From positions 2,572,001 through 2,636,000 of the forward strand of contig NZ_CP045200.1 in assembly GCF_018636735.1 (NCBI RefSeq): DNA of 64,000 nt, in the 5' to 3' direction. This DNA comes from Erythrobacter sp. 3-20A1M. GTDB lineage: Bacteria > Pseudomonadota > Alphaproteobacteria > Sphingomonadales > Sphingomonadaceae. Below, one piece after another: positions 54,051 through 62,986 of the stretch (its first letter is position 1; each line of letters begins with the position of its first letter). The notes beneath the pieces are model-generated. The model did no database searches and was not told where the DNA came from. It was given only the letters and a program-made list of their open reading frames with translations. A program made the translations under genes and the position numbers.

Positions 54051-54076
54051 GACGTTTCACTCGATCCGATCTTACA
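54051..54076 (-). promoter_or_regulatory. ECF-type promoter of usp-manA
   Basis: On the minus strand it reads TGTAAG, 16 bases, CGTC, 67 bases before the usp start. Perfect match; the surroundings resemble the site at 22424. Confidence 0.74.
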
Positions 54077-54305
54077 CACCGTCCGTGTCGAGCGCTGTGG
54101 ACCTTCGAGACGCCGCTTTTGACAAGGGCACAGGATCCCTTACCGAGGGCCGAACTCCCACTCATCGCTCGCTGTCGAAATGCCGCTGCCGGGGCCAACA
54201 CGCGTAGCGAGAGGGCGGGTATGGCCGCTCTACCCATCCGAACAGCCGGAAGCCTTCCCGAGGGAACATCACAACTTGCGAGCACGAAGAGGATTCAGTG
54301 AAAAT

Positions 54306-55574
54306 TCAGACTTCCAGGACTGGCGCAAAACCGCCACCCGGTGTGCGCATGTTGGTCGTCTGCCCCCTGTATAGCCGCGCCGCCTTCAACAATACGGAAC
54401 CAGCGTAGGTATAGAGCCTCACATCGACCTTGAGGTCCACAGCCTCTCCATCATACTTGACCTTGCGAAGACTCGGCGGCGCGTATTGCTGGGCGATATA
54501 GTCACCGTCCCGGATCTGTGACCAGACGCTGCGGGTAAGCTTGGCACCGCGATAGGCGGCTTTGCTGCCATATCCCTGCGCCGGCTTGAAGAAGAGATGC
54601 CGACGTTCCGCCCAAAGCGACGCGGCGTTATCAGGTGTTACCAGAGTGGTAGCGGGAATAGTCGTCGCAAGAACCTCAGCTTGCTCCCTTGGCAGGCCCC
54701 AGTGGGTCAGGAGAGCGCTGTCGCTCAAAAGCGAGAGATTTCGCTTATCGGCCAGCATGGCGTGGACGTATGGGTTGGGCGTAACCACTGCCAGATTATT
54801 CAGATAAGCGTCCTTGAGGACGGAATGATTCGGCTCTTCCAAGGTAAAGTCGACGAGACGATTGTACACCAGGTCGATCTTGCAGCCATCCGCAAAAAGT
54901 TCACCGCCGGAAGGCTCCAACGCCGTTGGATCAGCGATGACCGCCGAAATTCCCTGACGCTCGAGCGCTGCCTTGGCGAGCAGAAACTCCGGATAGAGAT
55001 GCTGATCAAGGGGCGCGTCATCGACGATCGCAATGGTCTCGGGTGTCCCAGTGCGGCCCTGGCGTAACCACTCGCTGCGAAACATTCTCGCAATCGCCGG
55101 TCCAAAATCCTCCACTGATCCATTCGAGCCATCGGAGCCGAAGCAGCAGGCACGCTGCGCCCTGGCGAGGGCTGCGTTGAGGAACGCGCCCCCGGCATTG
55201 GTATTGATCTCGATCAGAACCGGTCCGGATTCGGAAAGATGAAAATCATACCCCATCAGTGCACCGGCAGGTCCCAGATCGGGAGCGGAGCCGGACGGTG
55301 CCCACTTCCGCACCGCCTCACCATATTGCGCGAGGGCTGCGGCGGTCTCCACCGCCGTGACGACGCGCGTCATCACCGTCATTGTCTCCGGCGCGATAAA
55401 CACCGGCGAGTTCGCGAACAGGTGCGGGTGCGAGGTCGCCAACTGCTCCCCGAAACCTTCACGTCCGGTCTGGCTGTTCAATGTGGCCTGAAGCATGTCC
55501 CGGTCGAGCGTAATGCAGGAACAGACGGAATTGGCACGTAGTGCCGCCTGGAGCGCTTTGGACTTGTCTTGCAT
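54306..55574 (-). CDS. ATP-grasp-like protein of unknown substrate
   Basis: 422 residues from ATG 55574 with AGGAG 6 bases upstream. It contains GALMGYDFHLSESGPVLIEI running into a NTNAGGAF segment, like the metal/ATP site of glutathione-synthetase-type ATP-grasp enzymes. Later come FFKPAQGYGSKAAYRGAKL and a basic IAQQYAPPSLRKVKYDGEAV, which look like the nucleotide-binding part placed in circularly permuted order. Probably a peptide or amide ligase. No neighbour indicates the substrate. A one-mismatch ECF-like promoter is at 55612. Confidence 0.6.
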   Translation of the reverse strand: MQDKSKALQAALRANSVCSCITLDRDMLQATLNSQTGREGFGEQLATSHPHLFANSPVFIAPETMTVMTRVVTAVETAAALAQYGEAVRKWAPSGSAPDLGPAGALMGYDFHLSESGPVLIEINTNAGGAFLNAALARAQRACCFGSDGSNGSVEDFGPAIARMFRSEWLRQGRTGTPETIAIVDDAPLDQHLYPEFLLAKAALERQGISAVIADPTALEPSGGELFADGCKIDLVYNRLVDFTLEEPNHSVLKDAYLNNLAVVTPNPYVHAMLADKRNLSLLSDSALLTHWGLPREQAEVLATTIPATTLVTPDNAASLWAERRHLFFKPAQGYGSKAAYRGAKLTRSVWSQIRDGDYIAQQYAPPSLRKVKYDGEAVDLKVDVRLYTYAGSVLLKAARLYRGQTTNMRTPGGGFAPVLEV

Positions 55575-55611
55575 CGGGTCTCCTGGCGGCATCTTGAGGA
55601 TTATACCCAAG

Positions 55612-55637
55612 GACGCTGCGGCTACTGGAATATTTCA
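55612..55637 (-). promoter_or_regulatory. Possible ECF-like promoter of the ATP-grasp gene
   Basis: On the minus strand it reads TGAAAT, 16 bases, CGTC: one mismatch to the consensus in the -35, correct spacing, 38 bases before the start at 55574. Confidence 0.35.
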
Positions 55638-55689
55638 ACAACATTGGGGCGGCTAGGGTCAGGATCTGTAATTTGCGGTAGCTTGGCGG

Positions 55690-56480
55690 CGTGTCCCTTG
55701 AGGGTTTCAAGGATCTGTCCGCACTCGCCGACCGGGCAATTCAGGATGGTGTCGCCGGTTCCGGAGCGGGGCACTGGGACCGTCTGAGTGCCTTCGGCGA
55801 ACTGGTGGGTCAGGCCGAACCGTTGAGCTTGGTAGGCTTGCCAATGCGAACCCGCCAACACCCTTAGGTTTCGACCGCTTCGGTGAGGCCCCGGATGAAG
55901 TTGAGTTCCACCCCGCCTCTCACGCTCTGATGCAGATGGGGGTCGAAGAGGGGAGTTTCCGCGGCGGCGTGGACCAGCGTAAAGGCGGGCCAGACCTGCG
56001 TGCAGCGCTGCTCTACCTTATGACGCAGGCCGATGCCGGTATTATGCGGCGGTCACCGCCCTTTGCGCGGAGCCGGAAGTGGCTGCGGAATGGGAACCGC
56101 GTGTCTCCGCCTCGAAATACGATCAGCGTTTCATTCCCGCGCAGGAAAGACTGGGTCCACCACTGCCATGGCGATGACCGAAATGCAGGGCGGCTCGCAC
56201 GTGCGCGCCAACAGCACCCGCGCCGCCTCGCTTGGTAGCGGTGAATTCGAGCTGATCGGCCATAAATGGTTCTGCTCGGCGCCAATGTCGGATGCCTTCC
56301 TGGCGCTGGCCCACGCCGAGGAGGGATTGACCTGTTTCCTCGTCCCGCGAGTGGCGGCCCGACGCGGCGCGGAATGCGATCCACGTCATGCGCCCGAAGG
56401 ACAAGATGGGCGGCCGCTCTACAGAGGGACCGCGCCTTGCTTACGAGGCTTTTACCGAACAAGTTGCGGCGAATCGTCTG
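55690..56480 (+). pseudogene. AidB-like acyl-CoA dehydrogenase remnant
   Basis: Pieces of one acyl-CoA dehydrogenase of the AidB type follow in order but in shifting frames: GSGAGHWDRLSAFGELVGQA, then a stop, EVEFHPASHALMQMGVEEGS, a segment KYDQRFIPAQEK, MAMTEMQGGSHVRANSTRA with GHKWFCSAPMSDAFLALAHA and LTCFLVPR, and RNAIHVMRPKDKMG. Similarity ends near 56480, leaving the C-terminal half missing. Several frameshifts and stops rule out function. It lies just beyond the last ECF-type promoter. Confidence 0.78.
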
Positions 56481-56616
56481 ACACAAAGAGCGCTACCGCT
56501 ACTTTAGCGATAGACTGCCAAAGGGCTTCCTGTGACCCGAGCGCAAACTGGCCGCGATTCTTGCTTGCGCACCGCACGAATTTGATGTGATTGGCTAGCA
56601 GATTGCGCTCGTATCC

Positions 56617-56955
56617 TTACGATCGAAAATGTTTGGCGCGCTCCACGAGCTGGGTCATCTGGGACGCGGCATGAATGGTGAGGGGATGTTGCCTGGCACC
56701 GGGACGCGGGGTGATGAATTCCGCCATCTCGCCAATTTGCGTCAGTTGTTCGTCAGTGGCTTTGGCTAGCACACTTAGCACAATATTTTCCAATGCGATT
56801 ACCCGGATGCGCAGTTGGATGATCTCGGCATCGGAAAGTGCGGGAATATCCCATTCGTCGCAAGCCGCTGCCAAAGCTTCCTGAGGGCCGCACGGCGTGG
56901 CCCCGCCCTCATCTTCCCATCGCGAAACCGCGGCGCTCTTCTTTTGATCTGTCAT
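56617..56955 (-). CDS. Conserved hypothetical protein
   Basis: 112 residues, no signal peptide, mostly helical: PALSDAEIIQLRIRVIALEN is followed by a short amphipathic helix and FITPRPGARQHPLT. AGGAG stands 9 bases before the ATG and codon use looks normal, so it is probably real. No domain is recognised. Confidence 0.6.
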   Translation of the reverse strand: MTDQKKSAAVSRWEDEGGATPCGPQEALAAACDEWDIPALSDAEIIQLRIRVIALENIVLSVLAKATDEQLTQIGEMAEFITPRPGARQHPLTIHAASQMTQLVERAKHFRS

Positions 56956-57242
56956 AGGTCGAAACTCCTGGATTGAGGAAGCAATGTATCAAGACGGGCG
57001 GATACCTGAAACCGCGGGAGGTGAGAGCCAGCGCATCCTGAAGCTTGGAGCCGGACAGCAGTGCATCCTTGCCGATGACGCATGGCCAGTAACACCTCGA
57101 TCGGCGCATCAAGCAAGTCGGCCGCTTCGGGGGCAGCGGGGACGGACTTGGAGCCCATCACCATCTAATAAAAAGATGCGTGCTTCACCGGGGATCAGCC
57201 GCGTCTCGTCATCCGGGCCGATGGTGGATTTCACCTCAGTTT
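56956..57242. other. Intergenic region upstream of the hypothetical protein
   Basis: No gene is supported. A leftward open frame (57164-56952) has no recognisable domain and may be gene debris, as the AidB relic is close by. Confidence 0.4.
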
Positions 57243-58595
57243 CTACCCGGGGTTATCATTCTTTCCGCCTATCTGACGCAGGAAAAGAGCTTCAAGAGCA
57301 AAAACAACGGCAATGAGGGCCGCAGCGATGCCAACGATAAACGGGTCGGTGTCGAGTTTGGTGGCAGTAAAGGCAGCAAGAACAGCACCGTCGGCTGCAA
57401 TCGCGGCAAGCAGAACGGAACTTTTTGCCGCGATCTCCTTTCGTAGGTGCCGGTAGACACCCCAATGCACCAGCATGTCCATGACCAGATAGAAAAACGC
57501 CCCGAGGGAAGCGATGCGCGACAGATCGAACAGCACCGCTAGCGAGCCGGCTACCACGACCGTGTAGACCAGCATATGGCTTCGTATTCCGCCTTTCATG
57601 CCAAAATGACTGTGCGGGATCATCTTCATGTCAGTCAGCATCGCCAGCATGCGCGAGACCGCGAACACGCTGGCGATCACCCCTGAGGTAGTTGCCGATA
57701 GCGCAATGATGATGGTGAACCAGAAGCCCAGTTGACCTAGCGCCGGTCTGGCGGCGGCGGCCAGAGAATAATCGCGCGCCTGGGCAATCTCGCTGATCGT
57801 CAGGCTTGCTCCGACAGCCAGTGCCACGAGCAGGTACGTCACCACGCAGATGACAATCGAGATGACGATCGTGCGACCAACATTGCGATGCGGATCAACA
57901 ATATCGCCGCCACTGTTCGTAATGGTCGTGAAGCCTTTGAAGGCGAGGATGGAAAATGCCACCGATGCCAGAAATGCGCCGCCACCGGTTTGCGAAATGT
58001 CTTCAGAAAAAGCGCCAGAAAAGAAACCGCTCGCCCAGATCGCCGCCACTGCGAAAACGACGATGCCGCCGACCTTGATCACGGACATGATGAGCGAAAA
58101 GCCGCTCACCGAACGATTGCCGGACGCATTTACGAAGTAGGCGAAGACGATCAGAGCTAGCGCGAGGATAGGCAGGAAAAGGGCATTCTCCTCCTGGCCG
58201 AACGGACGCAAGGCGTAAGCAGCGAAGGTACGGGCTACCAGGCTTTCATTGATCACCATCGAGAGCGCCATGAGCAGTGAGGCAGAGGCCGCCACGACTC
58301 CCGGACCGTAGGCCTTTTGCAAGATCATCGCGATGCCGCCAGACGATGGCCAGGCGTTCGACATTTTGATGTAACTGTAGGCCGCAAGCGCTGTCACGAT
58401 AGCTCCCACGACGAAGGAAAGCGGGAACAGCGGCCCGGCCAACTGTGCGATCTGACCGGTTAGGGCAAATATTCCGGCGCCGATCATGACCCCCGTGCCC
58501 ATAGCCACGCCACCGGCGAGACTTATGGCAGATTCGCTCTTGCTGCGTTGGATCCCTGCCGATGCCGCATGTCCCTCGTGTTTCATCTCGTTCAC
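57243..58595 (-). CDS. APC-family amino-acid permease
   Basis: 450 residues with twelve membrane segments. The first carries the substrate loop GVMIGAGIFALTGQIAQLAG. Others include GPLFPLSFVVGAIVTALAAY, SGGIAMILQKAYGPG, FKGFTTITNSGGDIVDPHRN and ATTSGVIASVFAVSRMLAML. It is an inner-membrane amino-acid or polyamine carrier; the substrate is unknown. It stands alone and shows no ECF-type promoter. Confidence 0.9.
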   Translation of the reverse strand: MNEMKHEGHAASAGIQRSKSESAISLAGGVAMGTGVMIGAGIFALTGQIAQLAGPLFPLSFVVGAIVTALAAYSYIKMSNAWPSSGGIAMILQKAYGPGVVAASASLLMALSMVINESLVARTFAAYALRPFGQEENALFLPILALALIVFAYFVNASGNRSVSGFSLIMSVIKVGGIVVFAVAAIWASGFFSGAFSEDISQTGGGAFLASVAFSILAFKGFTTITNSGGDIVDPHRNVGRTIVISIVICVVTYLLVALAVGASLTISEIAQARDYSLAAAARPALGQLGFWFTIIIALSATTSGVIASVFAVSRMLAMLTDMKMIPHSHFGMKGGIRSHMLVYTVVVAGSLAVLFDLSRIASLGAFFYLVMDMLVHWGVYRHLRKEIAAKSSVLLAAIAADGAVLAAFTATKLDTDPFIVGIAAALIAVVFALEALFLRQIGGKNDNPG

Positions 58596-58919
58596 AACTC
58601 TCTAACTTTGAAAACAAGGCGAACCTGCGCGCGAGGGGGCAGGGTGCAACTTCGCGATCGCCGGCACGAGACTGAAAGGGCAGCGGCCTGCCTCATGCGC
58701 CCCGCGTTTATCTGCGGTCAAGTGGGCTTTGGCGACTGATCCTAAATGCCTGGCCGGCGTATAAGCTCGGACGGCATGCCCTTTGGAATTCCGCTCGGTT
58801 TAATTACCAGATGTGATATTTGTCATTTCAGTTCCCTCGGCTCGACAACAGAGCGCCCCGTTTCGTTCGCTGTCCATCTCGATTGCCCAGTTTCGGACGG
58901 TGGGGCCATCCGCTTTGCG

Positions 58920-59387
58920 TTAGGGGTAGCTTGCGAAAACCCTTTGTCCGCCCGGGCCAAACGCAAACACGTCATATGCCTGCCTTCGGCCGTCAGCCTC
59001 CATGCCGGGGGAGCCGAGCGGCATACCGGGCACGGCAAGCCCGGCGACGCCGACGGGTCGCTCGCGCAGCAGTCTCGCAATGGCTTCAGCGGGAACATGG
59101 CCCTCGATGACATAGCCGTCGACCACCATCGTGTGGCAGGACGAGAGGCCCCGCGGAACACCCCTCTCCGCCTTGAGAGCGGCCATATCGGTGCTGTCGA
59201 CTGCGGCGACCTGTGCGTCCATGTCCCGCTCGACATGAGCTGCCCATTGTTCACAACAGCCGCAGCCAGGATCACGATACATCGTGTAGCTTGCGGCCTG
59301 CGCGACGTTCGAACAAGCCGCAAGAACGACGAGCAAAGCACTCGCGAGAGGTCTACGCAGGGCCGATGGAGGGGCAGTGTCGGTCAA
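58920..59387 (-). CDS. DUF411 exported metal-related protein
   Basis: 155 residues from a TTG at 59387 that overlaps the methyltransferase stop (TTGA), with AAGGAAAGGA upstream. The signal peptide (LASALLVVLAACSNVAQA) has a possible lipobox-like Cys. The mature part starts YTMYRDPGCGCCEQWAAHVE, the DUF411 CxCC motif, and has SCHTMVVDGYVIEGHVPAEA. DUF411 proteins accompany copper resistance and probably bind Cu(I) in the periplasm. Confidence 0.85.
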   Translation of the reverse strand: MTDTAPPSALRRPLASALLVVLAACSNVAQAASYTMYRDPGCGCCEQWAAHVERDMDAQVAAVDSTDMAALKAERGVPRGLSSCHTMVVDGYVIEGHVPAEAIARLLRERPVGVAGLAVPGMPLGSPGMEADGRRQAYDVFAFGPGGQRVFASYP

Positions 59388-60070
59388 TTCACGATCCTTT
59401 CCTTGAAGCCGCGCCACAGAGAAATGGCACCTGTGGGCGTAATGAATAGGGCTAACCTCTTGCTGTCGATAAATCGGGCAGAGATCAGATTTTCCATTAC
59501 TCCGTCGGCGTTGGGCTGGGTATCCGCAAATCCGTCCAGTCTTTGGACGGTCGCGCGAAATAGCGCCCGCATCAGCGGGTTTTCCTGCTTCATGTAATCC
59601 GCGATCAAGACCATCCCGCCGGGCTCGAGCAGGTTCCAGATCTCCTCGATGAGGACCTTCTTCTGCCCCGCCGGTACCTGGTGGAATAGAAGGCTGCTCA
59701 CGATCTTGTTTGGCCGCCAATTGTCCTGAAGCTCGAGGCTGTCGAGAAAACCATGGTGCCAACGGATGGACGACATCTTATGCGCAGCTTTTCGCCGGGC
59801 TATGCCGATCGTGGCGCGGTCCGGATCGACACCGAGCAGGTCCGCTTGCGGACAGGCGGAGCGGAGACCGATGAGCAGACTTCCCGTACCGCTTCCGACG
59901 TCGATCAGACGATCGTCTGGCTCGACCTTCGCTTCGGCTATCATCGCGCTCCGCCATCGTTTCTCCGATGTCAGGCAGCGAATTGCAATGTCGTAGAGCG
60001 GTGTTAGCCAAGCTTTGCCGAGCGCAGGTGTGAAGTTGACTGCTCGGTCGAGAGTGCTTGTCTTTCGCAT
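59384..60070 (-). CDS. Class I SAM-dependent methyltransferase
   Basis: 228 residues from ATG 60070; another start 78 bases upstream is possible. SAM motif I is DRLIDVGSGTGSLLIGLRSA, with the acidic residue in LLGVDPDRATIGIAR and motif IV around IVSSLLFHQVP. LLEPGGMVLIADYM is typical of UbiE/phospholipid-type enzymes. Its tail SLWRGFKERIVN runs into the DUF411 start by overlap, so the two are translationally coupled. The substrate is unknown. Confidence 0.83.
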   Translation of the reverse strand: MRKTSTLDRAVNFTPALGKAWLTPLYDIAIRCLTSEKRWRSAMIAEAKVEPDDRLIDVGSGTGSLLIGLRSACPQADLLGVDPDRATIGIARRKAAHKMSSIRWHHGFLDSLELQDNWRPNKIVSSLLFHQVPAGQKKVLIEEIWNLLEPGGMVLIADYMKQENPLMRALFRATVQRLDGFADTQPNADGVMENLISARFIDSKRLALFITPTGAISLWRGFKERIVN

Positions 60071-60176
60071 CGCACGTTCCCCAGAGAGGCGGGTGAAATG
60101 ATCATCTCTAGCGGTCCAGGCATTGCGGACGACAATGGGCACCGTCAAACGCCAGGCACCCCGCGCAGGCCTGGTC

Positions 60177-60216
60177 CGTTAGAACGCTTGCCAAAGCGTT
60201 AGAACGCTTGCCAAAG
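60177..60216. repeat. Two tandem 20-base units with internal palindrome
   Basis: CGTTAGAACGCTTGCCAAAG occurs twice in a row without change. Across the unit border it contains AACGCTT-GCCA-AAGCGTT, a perfect inverted repeat. It could be a regulator binding site or duplication scar near an IS remnant. Confidence 0.8.
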
Positions 60217-60374
60217 CGAAACGGCCGTCCATTTTGTAGGACCAAGCCCGGCCGTACTCCATCGCCCGATCGGAGATCAACATGCACCGCTGTTGCCCCA
60301 ATCGGCTTGTACGCGAGGAGACTGGGCTCGTACGATAGTGAGGGAAACCCGATGTAGAAACGACACAGTGCCCA

Positions 60375-60542
60375 CTACCGCTGGGCTTCCGGCACATCCA
60401 GGTCGCCATACTTGGCCTTCCAGCTATAGATCGTCGCTTCCGATGCCTCGTGCCGCCGGGTCAGGTCGCCGGTCTTCGCACCAACCTCGGCCTCCTTCAA
60501 CACACCAATGATCTGCTCTTCCGTAAACCTCGTTCGCTTCAT
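60375..60542 (-). mobile_element. IS3-family transposase OrfA remnant
   Basis: Reading leftwards from ATG 60542: MKRTRFTEEQIIGVLKEAEV, then TGDLTRRHEASEATIYSWKA and KYGDLDVPEAQR, the N-terminal helix-turn-helix part of IS3-group OrfA. It stops at 60375 after 55 codons, where the leucine-zipper part should follow. OrfB is absent. Confidence 0.85.
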
Positions 60543-60702
60543 CATCCGTCCTTACCATCGGGGCCAGACTCTAATCATGCGTTGAGCAAAACCAGGGGTC
60601 CCGTCAGCTGCTCGCGGACTCCAAGCTCGACGAACCCGGGCCTCTCACCGTCACGGAATCAGGCGTTCATTCGCTACGGCGGCAATTTAACAGATCCTGA
60701 GC

Positions 60703-61464
60703 CTAGCTCGGCCAGCCCTGGGGGGACTTGCCGCCAATTCGATGAAGTTGTTCCACGGCATCTTCGGGGCAATCGCCACATCTGCGGTTGGCCGGTACCG
60801 CCACATCGATTTTTTTCGGATAGGCAAGGTCGAGATTGGTCATGATATCCTCGAACTCTTCAAGTCGGATCGCGTCGTTCAACCGCGGGTTGCGCTCACG
60901 TTCCTGCGCGACGGTGGAGACGTGCCGATGCTGATAATCGTGTGCGGGATAGACCAGGGTGTCCGGGGGCAAGGTAAAAATCTTGTCGTGAACCGAGCGA
61001 TAGAGCGCAACCGTGTCACCATTCTGAAAGTCCGTTCGGCCGCAGCCATCGATCAGCAACGCATCCCCGGTAAATACCCTTTGCTGTCCGCCCTGATCCA
61101 GAAGATAGCAATGGTGCGTATCCGTGTGGCCCGGAGTGAACAGGGGCCGGAAATTCAAGCCTCCAAGATTTAGCGGCCGATCCTCGGTGACGCCGATATC
61201 CGCGCAGGGGAGATCGTCCTGCGCAGGATAGGCGACCTTGCAGTCTGTCAGCGCTCGCAACCGGCAGGCGGAGCTGATGTGGTCTGCATGGATGTGCGTG
61301 TCGAGCGTGTAGGCAAGCCGCAGGCCAAGTTCGTTGATAGTTTGAAGATCGCGTTCGATTGTCTCCACCACCGGATCGAGCAACAGGGCCTCGCCGGTGT
61401 CCTGCCAGCCGAAAAGGTAGGTGTAGGTCGAGGATTCGGGTTCGAACAATTGTCGAAAGATCAT
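60703..61464 (-). CDS. Persulfide dioxygenase-like metallo-beta-lactamase (ETHE1 family)
   Basis: 253 residues. It oxidises glutathione persulfide to sulfite in sulfide detoxification. The iron-binding motif is DTHIHADHISSACRLR, with the later His in LFTPGHTDTHHCYL, Asp in VFTGDALLIDGCGRTDF and His in YPAHDYQHRHVSTVAQE. The C-terminus MTNLDLAYPKKIDVAVPANR with CGDCPEDAV is typical of this branch. It follows the DUF442 gene by 9 bases, a known pairing. Confidence 0.92.
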   Translation of the reverse strand: MIFRQLFEPESSTYTYLFGWQDTGEALLLDPVVETIERDLQTINELGLRLAYTLDTHIHADHISSACRLRALTDCKVAYPAQDDLPCADIGVTEDRPLNLGGLNFRPLFTPGHTDTHHCYLLDQGGQQRVFTGDALLIDGCGRTDFQNGDTVALYRSVHDKIFTLPPDTLVYPAHDYQHRHVSTVAQERERNPRLNDAIRLEEFEDIMTNLDLAYPKKIDVAVPANRRCGDCPEDAVEQLHRIGGKSPQGWPS

Positions 61465-61473
61465 GACCTGCGC

Positions 61474-61905
61474 CTAAGGTTCGATCAGGGGCTGGAGATC
61501 GGCCTCGCTGACTTTGAGTCCAGCGGCTTCGGCCTTGGCCGCGGCTTCGCTTGCGCCCGCGTCCTGCCGGTGAGCCCAGTGAGCCAGGGCCATCAGGCTA
61601 GCCCGCTTGCCGCTAGCACAATGAATGGCGATGGGTGTCGGCAGTTGCTCCATTTCGGCACGGATGGTCGAGGCGGTCCTTGCGTTGAGATCCGCGGGTG
61701 TCACCGGGAAGCTCAGGTAGGCCAACCCGCTTTTCGCCGCCACCTCACCCTCGGTAACCGGAGCTAAGACCTCGCCGTTTTCTCCGGGTGCGCGCAGATT
61801 GACAACGGACCGAATGCCGGCTCGTGAGAGATCTCTCAGATCCGCTTCGTTCGGCGCACGTGTGAAAACGTGGAGCTTGTTGTCCAGATCGATGAGCCCA
61901 TCCAT
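61474..61905 (-). CDS. DUF442 (beta-lactamase hydrolase-like) phosphatase-fold protein
   Basis: 143 residues with a dual-specificity-phosphatase fold: SRAGIRSVVNLRAPGE, LAYLSFPVTPADLN and the Cx5R signature AIHCASGKRASLMALAHWAH. In many bacteria this domain is fused to or precedes the ETHE1 dioxygenase and is used in sulfide or persulfide handling. AAGGAG precedes the ATG. First gene of a two-gene operon. Confidence 0.88.
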   Translation of the reverse strand: MDGLIDLDNKLHVFTRAPNEADLRDLSRAGIRSVVNLRAPGENGEVLAPVTEGEVAAKSGLAYLSFPVTPADLNARTASTIRAEMEQLPTPIAIHCASGKRASLMALAHWAHRQDAGASEAAAKAEAAGLKVSEADLQPLIEP

Positions 61906-62432
61906 GTGTCTACTCCTTCAAGCGCTCAACTTCAGACGTGTCTGCCAGCGACGAAGAGCATGGGATTGATATTGGCATCACTGCTGTCTTGGAAACGAAC
62001 GGCGAGCTTGATGTTCCCACGACATCTCGTCTCCCCGGATTGAATGTCCAATTAGGTCCGGCCCTCGCAAGGTTAGCCAAAGATTTCGAGCTAGAGCGTT
62101 GCGCGGAATTGGCAATTTTCGATTCGCTGTTGCTGCGGCGCACGGCGAGGTGGTGCCGCGACCGCGCGACAAGGGGGTTGGCAAAACCAGTCCAGTCATG
62201 CCCCAGAATGTTCAGCCATGGCCGCAGTCAAACATCGGCGTCTCATTCCTCCGCTTGCCGGGCTCAGGAGAGCAGGATGATCGGTGGCCGGGGTGCGATC
62301 CTGGCGCCGAGAAGCTTCGGTAAGCTGGCGCGGACCGGCCACGAATCACAGCTAAGACCGGAACCGGAAGCCGCCTGGGACCATTCACACGTGGAGTGCA
62401 ATTTGCGCCGCAACCCAAATTGGAGACGAACC
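61906..62432. other. Intergenic region between DUF442 and CBS genes
   Basis: 527 bases between divergent genes. The frame of the CBS gene is open back to 61938, but that extension has no similarity and no ribosome site. No ECF-type or FNR-type element was found. Confidence 0.45.
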
Positions 62433-62876
62433 ATGGAAGCTCGAAATCTCATGACTGCCGATCCGGCGTGCTGCAGCCCTTCCGACACCGTCAAGGACGC
62501 CGCCGGCCTGATGGTTGACAACGATTGCGGCGAGATCCCCGTCGTCGACGAATCCGGCGGGCTGGTCGGGGTCGTGACCGATCGCGACATCGCATGCCGC
62601 TGTGTTGCGAAAGGCAAATCCGCCGATACACCTGTCGAGGAGGTGATGTCGTCTTCGCTCGTTACTGTCACTCCGGACACGAGCATCGAGGAATGCTGCA
62701 AGAAGATGGAGGACAATCAGGTCCGCCGCCTCCCGGTTGTGGACGACGAAGGCAAGTGCTGCGGCATCGTTTCCCAAGCCGACATCGCCCTGCATGCCGA
62801 CAAGAAGGAAACCGGAGATCTCGTGCGCGAGGTGTCTGAATCGACGGAGGAGCCAGCAGCGGTCGGGTGTTGCTGA
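62433..62876 (+). CDS. CBS-pair protein rich in cysteine
   Basis: 147 residues from ATG 62433 with GGAG 8 bases upstream. Two CBS motifs: MTADPACCSPSDTVKDAAGL, then VVDESGGLVGVVTDRDIACR, and VMSSSLVTVTPDTSIEECCK with VVDDEGKCCGIVSQADIALH. It has ten Cys, five of them outside usual CBS positions, and ends AAVGCC. Soluble and cytoplasmic. The Cys pairs could allow metal or redox sensing in addition to nucleotide binding; this is inference. Confidence 0.86.
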   Translation: MEARNLMTADPACCSPSDTVKDAAGLMVDNDCGEIPVVDESGGLVGVVTDRDIACRCVAKGKSADTPVEEVMSSSLVTVTPDTSIEECCKKMEDNQVRRLPVVDDEGKCCGIVSQADIALHADKKETGDLVREVSESTEEPAAVGCC

Positions 62877-62986
62877 AAAATATTCGTCGCCCTTGACCTT
62901 CCAATGATGGGAAGACGCGTCGGGATGGGTTGCACCGCCGCTGTGGCCCAGCACGCCGACGCGCCGGCGCAGGCGGAGAGCCGCCA

